Shown here in pieces: positions 22,129-34,340 of a DNA stretch of 64,000 nucleotides. The stretch is from Melieria omissa (taxonomy: Eukaryota > Arthropoda > Insecta > Diptera > Ulidiidae). The stretch lies in assembly GCA_963971225.1 (NCBI GenBank), contig OZ020268.1:48472404-48536403 (forward strand). The letters run 5' to 3'. Both the position numbers and the translations under genes were made by a program. Position 1 is the stretch's first letter. The number at the start of each line of letters is the position of its first letter. The notes below the pieces were generated by a model. The model worked only from the letters and a program-made list of their open reading frames with translations, did not search any database and was not told where the DNA came from.

Positions 22129-23469
22129 TCATAATTGACTGACAATCATGTCACATACAGTTCGAACTTAACCTTTAAACTTCGATCCAATAATTAATTA
22201 CAGTTAAAACAACAAACATTCTAACTGGCATTTATTTGAAAGTGTTCAATTTCACTTGTCTTTTTTTCGTCTTTAAATCCACTCCACCTCTGGCCCACAG
22301 CCAACTTCAAATACGAACGCTTCTGCCGTCTCCGCCTGCCACTCACTTCTACCCTCCCTGCTCGCTTACAGCTAAGCACCGAAAACACATATCACGTCCT
22401 TTGCGCCACGCTTTGAACTCATCGAGCGTGCCGCCCCAACAACGACACACAACGCGTCCTTTTCACGTTGCCATCCACACGCCGCCGCCTACTTACACAC
22501 GTAGGCAGACAAACGAAACGCGTCCCCTTCCGTTGCCGCGCGGATATTCGCAAACCCAACGCCGCCACCAACATTCACAGCCCTCCCGCCGTCGCACCGC
22601 TCTCTCGCTCTCTTGTTCGCACTCACCGGCCGACGCTGCCGTCTTTTATTAATGCAGTACGTCAGCTCTGAGGCGCTGCAGTGGTGACTACGTCAACTCT
22701 TTGGCCAAAACTTAATGGCGAACTTAATCAGCAAACACTTAACACAATTTACATACGTTCGATGACTTTTCAATATATTTTAAGGAGCAAGCAATATTTA
22801 GACGCTCTGAGTTTGTAGCATTAAAACCAAACATGAAAAATTAAACGAAATTGCGATCCAATATTACGTTTTAGTTTAGTTGGTATTAATTGATCCAAAT
22901 TCTTTAATATTTTTTATTATTATGCTGTCTACTTATTGTTGTTGCTGTATCAATGTGAGATTTATTCTTGTTGTTGTTGTTGCGGAAAAGTGCACACACA
23001 ATTAATTTACATTTGAATGAGTCGACGAAAAAGCAATGAAATTGAATTCGACTTCGAGTGAACGTTGGGGCTGTGCTCTCTGCGCGGCGCCGCTCTTTGC
23101 TGTACGCTCTTCGAAAGAGGAGCGCTGCGCTCTGCATTGGCGCTCAGCGGCTGAGCGAGCGTGCACTGTAATCGCCCGACAACGGGTCGGCCGCATATGG
23201 AAAATGTAACATTTCCTGCGCACAGGCCCCCCCGGCCAATCGACGCAACCAACCGAGCAGCCATCCAAGCAGCCACCAGCGTCGAACAGCAGCAACAGCG
23301 ACTCTGCTGGCGGCCGCATCGACTGCTAGCAGCGTTGACTGGTCTGCTGTCTGCCTGGCTGGCTGGCTGCCTGTTGTTGGCCTGCCGCTGCCAGTCGTCT
23401 GTCAGCTGAAATCAGTCGGTTTGCCACAATCAGCCGAGCCAAACAGCCAGTCGACAGTGGCCACAGCGT
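22129..23469. promoter_or_regulatory. Upstream region of the SERTA gene, two GC-rich islands
   Basis: GC and CpG content is high at 22290-22680 and again at 23040-23469. The second island leads directly into the predicted start site at 23472. There is no TATA box near the start. The open frames on both strands show no family resemblance and reflect high GC. It is the natural place for the proximal promoter and enhancers of the SERTA gene, by position only. Confidence 0.4.
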
Positions 23470-23504
23470 TCAGTTCATTGCGAACGTGAGAACCGTGTGG
23501 ACGT
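23470..23504 (+). promoter_or_regulatory. Predicted core promoter: initiator plus DPE
   Basis: TCAGTT at 23470-23475 matches the fly initiator TCAKTY, with the +1 A at 23472. At exactly +28 to +33 (23499-23504) stands GGACGT, a full match to the DPE consensus RGWYVT. Between them, +18 to +29 matches the MTE consensus at about 8 of 12 positions. No TATA box is present at -30. The exact spacing makes chance less likely, and the site lies at the start of T-poor, CAA-rich leader-like DNA that runs to the SERTA start codon. Confidence 0.6.
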
Positions 23505-26500
23505 GCTTCAGATCGTAACGCGGAAAGTTGTTTGCCTTTTTGTACTGAAACACAAGCAAATCAACTAACCAACCAGTCGGCCAGCCAGCCAAGCGACCAA
23601 CACACTCGCGCGCGCAGACACACACAACCACACGTCTTCTTGCACGTACAACGCCACTACAACAACACCAGCAGCAGCCACTCAATCCACGCCAAGTGAA
23701 CTGAACTGAACATCAGCATAATCATAATTAATTAATTTTCAAGATAACAACAACAGCAACAAGAAACACCGTGAAAGCGTACAAGTGAAAAGCGGGCAGA
23801 CAAGTGCAAATAAATATTTAAAGAAAATACAAATAGTGGCAAATTGCAACAATGCAAATTTTCTAACAAACATTCAAATTGCGAAAATTCGAAAGCAATT
23901 TCGAATAACAGTAAATGCCGCCAGGTGTGCAAAACGTGTGTGCATTAATTGAAATTTAAATTGCAACAACAATTACAAAGCTAACTGCAATTTCCGGCAG
24001 TCACACGGCAAACGACCAACGACAGTCGGTCAAAGTGCAAGTGTACGCAAACGTGAGAACTTGCGGTGGAAATTCAAAAGTCCTGGATTATTTTGAATTT
24101 TTCATTCACAAGACAACAACAAATCTCACAACTGTAAAGTGCCCCAAATAGTTGGAAAAATTTTGGCAAAAAATTGTCAAACAATTCAATTCAATAAACA
24201 CTCAATTAATAAATGCAAAACAGTGAATTATTGCAACAACAGCAAAGCGAAAACAAATTATGAAAACAAATTTGATTAAGATTTGGCACCAACAGTAACA
24301 TTCACAAACAAAAGTGCAAACAGCTGATTTATTAGCACTGCACAATAACAACAACAATAAGAAGAAGAAAAAGAACGGCAGCAAAGTGACAAACGCAGGT
24401 CGAAAGCACAAAAATTGCCGCATCAAACTATGAGGAAAGCGCAATAAAAGCAGCAATACTTGAACCAAGAAGTGGAAGAGACCGAGTAGAAGAAGAACAA
24501 GAAGAAGCAGAAAACAGCAACTGTGATTGCACGCAAAAAGCGTAGAAAATGTCGCAACGCTAAAGGAAAGTGCACAGCAAAGTGCAGCAATTTTTAAGCA
24601 AAAAACAAAAACAGTTTTTTAAGAATTTATTTAAAAACTAAAAACAAAAAATTAAACAATTTGCAAAACTATAAAACACTGAAAAGTAATTTTCAAGTGC
24701 AGCAAAAATTTTAATTTACACAAAAAAACAATTATAACTAAACACAAATTAGAAATTATAAAACAAAACGCAAAAAGAATAAATTATAGCTTTTTTTAAT
24801 AATACAAAAACCATTTATAATTTAAAGAAAATTTTTAAAACAAAATTTTACTGCAAATAATAACAAAGTATAATTTTTTAAATAATACAACAACATTTAT
24901 AATTTAAAGAAAGTTATAAACGCGTTAAATAACTTGAAAACAGGAATTTTTTTAAACCACATGCAAAAGATTGAATTTTTTAATACAAATTGAAAATACA
25001 AAATATAATTTTGCCAAAATAAAAAACAAAAGCAAATTTAAGAACTGAAAAAATAATAATAAATTAAATTTATAATTACATTTAATTAACTTAAAACATA
25101 ATTAATTTCAAAATTAATTTACAATTAATTCAAAGTTAATTAAAAAATTAAATTAAAATATTAATTAATTTCAAAATTAATTTACAACAAAAAGCAAAAA
25201 TTCCAAAACCAAAACCAAACAAAATAATCTAATTTTCTGCAAAACACAAAATCCTAAAAGTTCTACAAAACTATAATTTTTTACAACAAATTGAATTTTC
25301 TATACAAAAACCCGAATTTATTAAAAACACACAACTTTCCACAAAATTGATAAACCAAATGCCTGCAATTATAATTTTTTCACAAAAACCCAATACAACT
25401 TGTTTGAAGTGAAAAACCAAACATTACAAAAAGATCCAAATTATAAATTTTTATGAAATTTTGCTCACAACTAAAACAATTAAATTTTAAAGCAAAATTT
25501 CAATAATTATTTGCAAAACTCTAAAATTAAAAGCAACAACAAACAGCCATCAATTAAAACTTCAATTGCAATTGATTAATTACAATTAAAAATTAATTAA
25601 AAGTTGCATTGCAAATCAAATCAATTAAAAAAATCAAAAATTTATAATTAAAATTTCAATTATAAATTCGTGAGCGTGAAATTTTACAATTTTTCCACAA
25701 ATTCTAAAAATTCAATAAAAATTTAAGAAAATACAAATATTCAATTAAAATTAATTAAGACAAAAACAATTTAATCATTTAAATTGTGAAAGACTTTTGC
25801 AAACATTAAAAGAAAAAAAACATTTCCAAAAATTTTCAAACATTGCAAATTTTCAAATTTTGCATAGTAAAAATAAAAAAATAATTAAGGCCATGAAAAA
25901 TATATAACTTGTTATATTAAAAAATAACAACAACAACAATATCAGCCAATGCGCAAAACAATTGAGAAAACAATAAAAACAACAAATACTAAAATCAGCA
26001 TAACAAGCGGCAGCCACCACCACAACAACAATTACAACAACAGCGGGCAGCAACAAATAATTAAGTGGAAATAAATTGTGGTTTACCTTGCAACAACAAA
26101 ACAACAACAACTACTACACAATAATAATAAAAGCAACAGCGCCGCTAACAGCCAAGTGGAAATTTGAAATCGAACAAAACGCGGAGAGAAGAAGAAGAAG
26201 AAAAGACACACAAACACACACACACACTAACGAAGAGGCGCATTAAAACAGTTACGCGAACGCTGCATAGACCAGAAGTGGAAAAACAAGTTTTCCGCTC
26301 TCGGACTGTGAGTGTATGTGTGCGACGCTCTTAAAAGCGTCTAGCTGCAACACGCGGCTCGCTCTTAAGTTGCAACAAACAAATACAACAACAAAAAGAG
26401 CCACGCATAACATAAAGCAGCGCACAAGTGGCGAAAAATAAGTGAGAAATCGTCCAAAAAACAAAGCGAAGAAACTTTTTTCAACACACATTCCTCGCCA

Positions 26501-26876
26501 CTACCACAGCACAAACGCTGTGTAGTCCAACAAACAAAAAAACAACAAATACATCAAACGACACCTACAACTTCCACTTGGTAATTAACCAGTGACGTGT
26601 AGCAAAGCCAGCGATAAAGTAATCATTAAACAAAAGCAAATCAAAAGGCAGCCAAAAGCCAGAAAACGTCAGCGGGGAAAAGCGGCAAATTGAGCTCACA
26701 AACTCACTCAGACACACACACACATACATTTGACGCATTGTAACGCTCGACTGTGTGCAATTTAGCTGAACGCCAGCCAGCGAAGCCAAGGAAGAAATAC
26801 GCCAGCAAAGATAAAAGACCACAGAGCATCAAAACAACAACAACTAGCCGAAAGCAATCGAGCCATTGCCACCACA
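23472..26876 (+). other. Putative long 5' leader of the SERTA gene
   Basis: If transcription starts at 23472 and no intron intervenes, the leader is about 3.4 kb. It is A-rich and T-poor near both ends with many CAA runs, as in long fly leaders; the middle (24600-25900) is strongly AT-rich and might instead be intronic. Many short upstream frames would be present in an unspliced leader. An in-frame TAG at 26763-26765 closes the frame upstream of the start codon. Extent and splicing are inferred, not shown. Confidence 0.4.
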
Positions 26877-27181
26877 ATGACCTTGCCGACAACAGCGCCA
26901 CTGAACGGCTGCGACGACGACTCGGACATGTTCGGGCCGCCGCGCTCCTGTCCGCCCATCGGCTATCATCATCATCGATCGCGCGTGCCCATGATTTCGC
27001 CGAAGCTGCGCCAGCGCGAGGAGCGCAAACGCATCCTGCAGCTGTGCGCACACAAGCTCGAACGCATCAAGGACTCGGAGACGAATCTGCGCCGCAGCGT
27101 CTGCATCAACAACACCTACTGCCGTCTCACCGACGAGCTGCGACGCGAAAAACAGTCACGCTATCTGGCCAATCTACCAAA
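26877..27181 (+). CDS. SERTA-domain protein (TRIP-Br/taranis-like), coding exon 1
   Basis: First coding exon, residues 1-101 plus two bases of codon 102. The start ATG (CCACAATG context) is the first in frame after TAG at 26763-26765. Residues 1-36 are acidic, then Pro/His-rich. Residues about 44-92 form the SERTA motif: a basic helix (RQREERKRILQLCAHKLERI), then LRRSVCINNT at 71-80, corresponding to the LRRSVLINNT-type core of the family. Known SERTA proteins (vertebrate SERTAD1-3, CDCA4; Drosophila Taranis) are nuclear co-regulators that bind PHD/bromodomain proteins and link E2F/DP and cyclin/CDK activity to transcription; that this protein does so is inference. The exon ends at a strong donor, A|GTGAGT (27182), with a split codon AA|G. 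The + frame at 26753-27268 and minus-strand frames over it are shadows. Confidence 0.93.
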
Positions 27182-27189
27182 GTGAGTAC

Positions 27190-27779
27190 AAACCACAAAA
27201 AAACACAACCACACTTACACACACACACACACGAAGACATTTGTCTTCGTTTGCGCTGCATTTTCTAGTTTTTATTTGTTTTTGTTTTTATTCTATTTGA
27301 TTTTTTGCTTTCCCAATGAGTGATGTCATGGCAGCAGCTGAAGTTGTGAAAAATCAGCTGTTCAGTTGGCAGAGCATTTGTATTTGTGTGTGTGTGTGTA
27401 GGAAGTGTGCAAGAAAAGTGATTCACAAATGATGCAAGTATGCATTTAGAGGGCGTGGCCAATGCAATTACGAACACATGTCACTCTATTCTTATAATTG
27501 TTGTGCAATATTTGCAAATGTATTCGAAAGCGTAGGGCAGGAAAATACACAAAATTTCATGCATTTCGAATGCAAGCGAGAACCCAGAACCCATTGACAG
27601 AAGTTGGCGTGAAATGCGCCAAAAGTTGGGGGAAAACGGCAGGAATTGAGGTAAAACATCAGAGTACGAAACCAAAAAACATGGAAATCTTGAAGGCAAC
27701 AAGTTTTTGAAGTGATTTTGGTGCCCAAAACTTGCAAAAAAATTTCAAATAGATTCAAAAAGCAGGAAAGGCAAAGAAA
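27190..27779. other. Intron 5' portion, nothing recognised beyond CA/GT tracts
   Basis: Short CA runs (about 27216-27232) and a GT run (about 27386-27399). No gene is seen. Confidence 0.5.
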
Positions 27780-28480
27780 ATTGTTGAACTTTTACTTGCA
27801 AATTCAGCAAAATTTCATTGTTAATATTTCAACATGTCAAAAATGTGTCAAGAAATAAGAGTTGTCCAAATCTGACATTAGAATTATGGACACTATTCAA
27901 AAATTAAAAGGTTTCGATTTTCTGCATTTTACAATACAGCAAAGTTGACTTGAAGAACAAAGTAAAATGACAAATTTTAAACTTTTACTTGTAAATTTAT
28001 TAAAATTTCATTGTAAATATTAGAATATGTCAAAATTGTGTCGAGAATTGATAAGAGTTGTAAAAATCTGATATGGGGATTTTGCAACGCCATTGTTTTT
28101 TAAGTTTTTTAAGATTTTCTGAAGAGCAAAGAAAAATGAAAAATTTCAAACTATAAATTGTGTCAAGAATTGATAAGACTTGTCAAAACCTGGCATTAAA
28201 TTTTTGCAACACCATTGACACTATTTTAAAATTTTAAGTTTTTAGATTTACTGCTACAATATAGCAAAGTTTATCTGAAAGTTTTTCAAATTTTTTTTTT
28301 AATATAGCAAAGTTGACTTAAGACTTTAGAACAGTGATGATCAATCTGCTACTCGCAAATAGTTTTGTCAACCATTTATAAATCAAAATCTGCCATAAAA
28401 ATAAAAAAAAAACCAATGGCAACATTCACATTTTCTACACTTTACAATACAGGAAAGTTGACTTGATGCTTTAGAACAGT
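27780..28480. repeat. Degenerate tandem repeat, period ~193 bp with deleted copies
   Basis: AACTTTTACTTG (27787, 27980), GTGTCAAGAA/GTGTCGAGAA (27845, 28038, 28160) and CAAAGTTGACTT-type blocks recur at about 193 bp or, after deletion, about 122 bp. A TTTAGAACAGTGATGATCA block repeats at 28325 and 28470. The units are AT-rich and noncoding. Confidence 0.55.
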
Positions 28481-28523
28481 GATGATCATTCTGCTACTTG
28501 CGAGTAGTTCATACTTGATTTTC

Positions 28524-29070
28524 TATTTGTAGTTTTTCCATTCATAGACCCTCCAGAAGTATTGTTTTATTTGTAGTCCTGCCATTCTTAAACTTCCCAA
28601 AAGTCGTATTCTATTTGTTTCTTTCCAACCTTTCAGAAGTCTTTTCTATTTGTAGTCTTTCCATTCTTCAGAAGTCTTCTCTTATTTGTGGTATTTCCAT
28701 TCCTAAACCTACCAGAAAGCTTACTCCGTTTGTAGTTTTTCCATCCCTAAACCTTTCAGAAGTCGTCTCTTATTTATGGTCTTTCCATCCCTAAACCTTT
28801 CAGAAATCTTTTCTTATTTGTCTTTTTTCCATTCCTAAAATGTTTCAGAAGTTTTCTTCTATTTGTATCCTCCCATTCTTAGACCTTTTGAAAGTCTTTT
28901 TCTATTTATAGTCTTTCCTTTCCTAAAACTCTTAAAAGTCTTCTCTTATTTGTAGTCTTTCAATTCCTAAGACTTTTACAAGTCTTTTTCTATTTGTGTC
29001 TTTCATCCCTAAACCTCCAAAGTCCTTTTTTATTTATAGTCTCTCCGTCCCTAAATCTAAAAAAAGTTTT
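28524..29070. repeat. Minisatellite, ~44-bp unit, about 13 copies
   Basis: TATTTGT (or TATTTAT) anchors occur at 28524, 28569, 28612, 28647, 28683, 28727, 28771, 28814, 28859, 28903, 28947, 28991 and 29031, mostly 43-46 bp apart with two shortened units. Each unit reads approximately TATTTGTAGTCTTTCCATTC, then CTAAACCTTTCAGAAGTCTTTT. The copies are diverged by several substitutions. Noncoding. Confidence 0.85.
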
Positions 29071-30340
29071 CTATGGCCAATTCTCAACTTTTATTATTGA
29101 TTACACAGTAGCTGCCATTGTCTAAAGTTCGTCACTCCTACCTATGTACCTACCTAACTACCCTACAACACACACTTTTCATTCCACTCAATTCTTCGAA
29201 TTCAAGTAGGCATTTCAAATCTCTCCTCACATGAGATTTAAAACATTTTAGACAACCATTTGGGGAGTTTATTTTCGTACCACATTTCTATTAAATCAAA
29301 TCAACTTTTATTGATGCTTGTTTTATTTTTAGCCAAGTCTTATTCGTAGTCATAAAGTTGTTTTTATTTTTCGTTACATTCTATTTTCAGTCATAAAATA
29401 TTTGAACTAAAAGCAGTTAGCTTCATTAATTATTCTTCAAATCCCAACTGTAACAATTCCAGCACTCACTCACTTCAGCACTGCTCATGAAAATTGCCCT
29501 GTTCCGCTTCAAACATGGGCGCGTCCCAAGTTTGCAGTTTACCATATCCAACCATAAATTTTACGCTTTCCCTCGCTCACCTTCAACTTGACCCCATTCA
29601 GTGCAGCGTTTCCCATGTCGCAACGTTCAGCGCTACAGCGCCCAACTCACCCCCCAACAACGGCCCGATTGACTTGCCACATTTAATGCCATTTAGAAAA
29701 CACCCCTCAACGCATCGCACTCAATTGCTGCCGCTTTACAACAATTAACGAAATTCGCCTATTCGTCATACGTCGTCGTTCAATGTCAGCGCGTCGCTAC
29801 GTGCTCGCCGGGAAATTCATTGTAAGACCGCACTTGAAAAATATCAAAGTAAAACATTACGTACAACTTTTCCGTGCATTACCTTTTCTTGTTACTGCTT
29901 ATTAAATTTCATTTCGATACTTCACATCTCTCGGCTCGGCAGCAAATTTCACTTGAAATTCGCTCACTCGCTCGCTCTCTCGCCGTTTGTATATGTGTGT
30001 GTGTTACCCATTTGACTATACGTTTCCAGTAGACTTCGAAGTCAACTCGACAACGATTTATGCGTTGGCCGCTTCGACATTGTGCCCATGTGCCATTTTA
30101 ACGCTCGCCGCTGTGGCGAGATGTTGTAACGGCCATGCGTGCTGCGCAAATCAAATTTGCATCTCGTCGCTGCGAGCTGATTTCCAGCGCCGCCGCCGCC
30201 AAGCAGCGCCTTGCCAGCTGTCTTGTTGCTCTTCGCGCTGCCTTATTGCTTATGATTATTATTATTATTAATGTTGTTGCTTGTCGGTGCTGGGCGCGCA
30301 AACATTCTAAGAATTGTTTGCGCTTAATTCGAAAATGTTG
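29071..30340. other. Intronic DNA with a GC-richer stretch (about 29990-30340)
   Basis: 29500-29760 and 29990-30330 are GC-richer than the surroundings, with CGCCGCCGCC text near 30188. The 84- to 94-codon frames show no family resemblance. Possible intronic enhancer DNA. Confidence 0.35.
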
Positions 30341-30616
30341 AGTTTGTTATTTTTAGCTGAATTTGTAATTTTAGTGGGAATTCTCGACGCGTACGCGGAA
30401 ATATTATTCAACGACTAATTCTACGTCAAGTCAAGGCGCATTTGCAATTTTTCAAAAGCAAAATTTTAATTAGTGCGGCAATGGGTTAAAATGAAATGAC
30501 ACTTTGCAAAATGTTGCAGAGCCACAAATAATATATTTGCGAAATGGTTTATGAAGTAAAATGTGTTTAAAATGTTAGAATTCAATTTTTAGCACTGTTG
30601 CAGCAGAACACTGAAA

Positions 30617-30634
30617 ACTCCGAATTTTCGGAGT
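30617..30634. repeat. 18-bp palindromic site, copy 1
   Basis: ACTCCGAATTTTCGGAGT: perfect 8-bp inverted arms ACTCCGAA/TTCGGAGT around TT. An identical site lies at 30833-30850. The centre contains GAA-TT-TTC, the head-to-head arrangement found in heat-shock-element half sites, although a single pair is not a functional element by itself. Confidence 0.75.
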
Positions 30635-30832
30635 CGGTCCAAAATGTTTAAGTAGTGCAGTCAGCATATAACACACTTACCTACAACACATTACATACAA
30701 CAACTGTTGTTTTTAAAGCTAAAATTGATTTCCGCAAACTGTAAATGGTAGCAAAAGTTGACAAAAACTATTGTAAATACAATTTTAACCTCTTATAGAG
30801 TTATTTTTAATAAATGCTTACTACTCCGAATT

Positions 30833-30850
30833 TTCGGAGTTTGTTGAAGA
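30833..30850. repeat. 18-bp palindromic site, copy 2
   Basis: Identical to 30617-30634, 216 bp downstream, while the flanks of the two copies do not align. Identity limited to the palindrome suggests either a bound site or ends of a small decayed insertion. Confidence 0.75.
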
Positions 30851-30879
30851 TAGTATAATACAACTTCCTACTTCAAGCA

Positions 30880-31189
30880 CGCATTATTATAAATTTACGC
30901 CGCCCTTTCGCCACCACAAATTAATGTGTTTTGCTGCTCTAATGAGCAATTGAATTGTTTTAAATTTCTCATGCCAATTTTAACGCCATAAAAATTTGTT
31001 TATTACTCAACAAATTTATTCAATTGAAAAACAAACGAATTGACGCTCACGCAATGCCTATGTCTCTGTCGTTGTTTTGACCACAAGTAACATATGAAAA
31101 AAATTCCAAAAAATTTTGGCAAACCTTAGAAACAACACGCACTTTCATTTACAATAAAACAACAACACCAAAAAAACAACAAAGATAAC
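30880..31189. other. Intronic sequence, nothing recognised
   Basis: AT-rich unique DNA without repeat or coding signal. Confidence 0.5.
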
Positions 31190-34100
31190 CGCAAAAAATA
31201 CGGCAACAATATAATTATTATATGGTTAGAAATGAAAACAAATAGCAACAAAAACAAAAATCTTACCAACAACAACAGCTAAACCGCAAACGTGCAAAGC
31301 ATAAACTAAAACGCAATTACACAAAAGCAAAGCGAAAAAAGCACTGAAACGCATTAAAAACCAAAAAGTTCGATAAGCAGGTAAAAGAAAAGAAGTAGAA
31401 GATAATGCAAAGAGTCGCAACAAAAGAAACTTACGTCCGACCTGCACTTGCCCACTGCAACAATAACAACCGCAAAGAGTAGCTAACAGATTTAATTGCA
31501 CAAACACACACACCGACACACATATACACCGACAGCCATATGTGCTTGCAAGCAGCCAAACAGACAGACAGACAGACAGGCAGTCGAACAGCCAACCAGT
31601 GCACAAAAACGTAACTCGAAGACACGAAGCGACGAATAAAGTGATACAACAACAGTTGCAACAATAACAAATAACCAAATGCAACCGCATAAACTGGCAA
31701 CAGCAGCGTTAACAACAAAAAAAGATATAACAACGGACATAAAATCCACAACAACGTCAAATAAAATCAAAATCCATAAATGTAAAAAACCAAAGCTTAA
31801 AAGGCAGAAATAAAAATGTGAAAACAGAGCAAAATGCGCACCAAATAAATAAGTTTGAGAAAAGAGCACAAACAGGGAATGAAAACAAAAAGCATCAACC
31901 AAGCTGATGATGCGGATGATGACGACAATGATAACAACAACAACAATCACAGTGATAACAATAACAACAACAACAGTGTTGATGAACAATAGAAGAAGTA
32001 GAGAACGAGAAGTAGTAGAAAGAATTTAGAGCAGAATAAGTGAATAAAACAGAGAGTAAGAAAGCAAAAAGCATTGAATGGTTAAAAATAATCGCAAATA
32101 ACAGATTGAGAATAGTGGAGAGAGGCAACAGAATGAATAAAAGAAAGAATAATAACAATAAAGAATGAAGAATGTTTAGAATTCAAAATAAACAAATCGA
32201 AAACAAATGAAAATAAGAAAAAGGGGAAAAGACGAAATATGAAGGAAAAACGCAAGAAAAAAGTCCCACGAAAAACACAAAGGCGAAGAAAGAACAAGAA
32301 GGCAACAAAAAGCATGAAGACGAGAGAAGAAAACACTATGAAAAGGGATGAAGAGGACGAACGAAGACGAAGCAAAAAGGCGACAAAAAAATACGAAGCA
32401 TGAGAATTACAAGAAAGGGAAGACTATGCTAGAAGGAGATGCAAAAAGAAGAAAGCAACGAAGGAATAAAAAAATTAAAAAAGAAGACGATAAAAACCAT
32501 GCAATGCCGAAAGAAGAAGACGAAGAAAGAAATATGAGAAAAACAGGAAGAAACAAGAAAAGAATAAGCCACTTAGCAACTAGATTAAATAATACTATAA
32601 AAAATAATTATAACAATGGAAAAAATATGAAGTGGAAAAAATAGAAGAGAAGAAACGGGAAAATAAAAATAGAAGAAAAAAAAATGATAAAAGAAGAGGA
32701 ATTAAGAATGGGAACAAAGGACAGGATACAAGAATAGAAAGGGCGAAATGGAAGAAAGAAGAGGAAGACCGAGTATGATGAAAAAAGCCTATGAAATAAA
32801 AGAAGAATAGATTGAAAGAAGGGGAAGGAAGAATAAAAAAACTGTGTAAGAACAGGAAGAAAGAAACGGAAATTAAAAGAAGAGGAAAACAGAATAGGAT
32901 GAAAAAAGAGAACGAAATGAAAGAAACAAAGAATAAAAATAAATATGAGTAATAAAAATAAAATGAAAGAAAAAGATCAAAGAATCAAAAGAAGGAAGAG
33001 TGAGAAAGAAGAAAGGAAACAGAAAAGGACGAAAAAGATGAAGAAATAAGAGAAAAAGGAATACAAAATAATCAAATAAACAAATAAAAAATAAGAAATA
33101 AGAAAATAAAATAAAAGGAAATAAATAAAAAGAATGAAGAGGATAGAAGGAAAAGGAAAAGGAAAAAGCAAGAAGGGAAAACAGATTAGGATGATTGAAT
33201 AGGAAGACATAGGAAATAGGATAGGAAGAATAGGAATAGAAGAGGATGAATGAAAAGAAAGAAAGAAGAAGAAGAGGAAGAGAAACCAAACAATAAAAAA
33301 TAAGAAAGCAGTAGTGAAGTGAACAAATATGAAACAAAAAAGAAAGCATAACTAGAGGAAGAAGATAAACAAAGCACCAAAGACGAACGAACACTTGCGA
33401 AATATTTTCGCTTTGTTGTAAAATATAGATGAGAATTGCAAAATAGCAAAACAAGAAAATGAAAACGACAACTTCTTCTTTGCTATTTGACGGCGACATA
33501 GAAGCACAGCGCGCGATGAAGCCAACATACAAAACGTTGGAGAAGACGAGGCCATAAATGTGAAGCAAAAGGCGAAATGCGGACAGATAGCAAAGTTGGA
33601 GCGCACAGTGCGCTGGCGAACATACAAACAAACAGACAGACATACAGACATTTAAAAAAGCATAAATTCAGGCCAAGCTCATGTCGACACATATACACAT
33701 AGACAAGCAAACAAACGAACCGACGAAGCAACCAACCAGCCAGTCAACCAACAGCGTATAAAAAGTCCACACACACACACACAAACATATAAAAACGCCG
33801 ATATGCATATCCGTAAGTTACACACGGTGGCTACAGGCCGTCAAAGTGCGAGACGGGGAGCGCCTGTGCTGCCTTTGCAAAGAAATAGCAAATATAACAA
33901 AAACAATAAAAACAGTAACAACAACAGCGCAACAACAAAGTGCAAATAGCTTTAAAGCGCAGAAGGACGAGCAGTTGGCGTGGCTACGGGCGGCGTGGAG
34001 ACGCGGAGACGCACACAGACATACATGAATACTTACAAACAGACCGACGAGCAAAACCGATTTGCAGCAAGTGGCGGTGCAGGTGGCGGGCGGGTGGGTG

Positions 34101-34340
34101 TGGGCGGGGCGGCACGTCAATGCAAAGGGTAACGTTGCAGAGGCCCAAGTAGGGTAACCAAAAGCAGCAGAACGAGGAGGCGTGAGGCGGGCAGACACCC
34201 AGTTGAGCGTGGCAGCGACGACAAGGCGCAAGCAAGCAGCGCCGCTGCAATAAAATCAAATAATGCAGCGTCTCGCTCCTCGGTGTTGTCGCCGTTGCCG
34301 TTGTCGACATCGCGCACTTATGTGAAAAATCATAAAAATT
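31190..34340. other. T-poor, purine-rich strand-skewed domain
   Basis: For about 3.1 kb the + strand is very poor in T. 31190-32000 is CAA/AAC-rich, 32000-33480 is mostly A and G (GAAGAAG, AAAAGAAA), and 33480-34320 is CAAACA/GACAGACA-rich with higher GC. The long minus-strand Phe/Leu/Ser-rich frames (for example 32873-33643) and the + strand Lys/Arg/Glu-rich frame are products of this skew. It stops abruptly at about 34320-34360. CAGACAGACAGACAGACAGG lies at about 31560-31580. Confidence 0.65.

Noticed and set aside
22236..22652. 138-codon Pro/Arg/His-rich frame upstream of the SERTA promoter
   Set aside because: High-GC island with several overlapping open frames; no family resemblance and no splice or promoter evidence.
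26753..27268. 171-codon plus-strand frame overlapping exon 1
   Set aside because: Different frame from the SERTA motif, runs through the splice donor into the intron, Gln/Arg/His-rich by composition.
28524..29070. Regularly spaced ~44-bp units as a CRISPR-like array
   Set aside because: The units are contiguous diverged tandem copies without conserved repeat/unique spacer alternation, in a eukaryotic intron.
32873..33643. 256-codon minus-strand frame, Phe/Leu/Ser-rich, membrane-protein-like
   Set aside because: It is the complement of a purine-rich low-complexity tract; hydrophobicity follows from T-rich codons and overlapping frames look the same.
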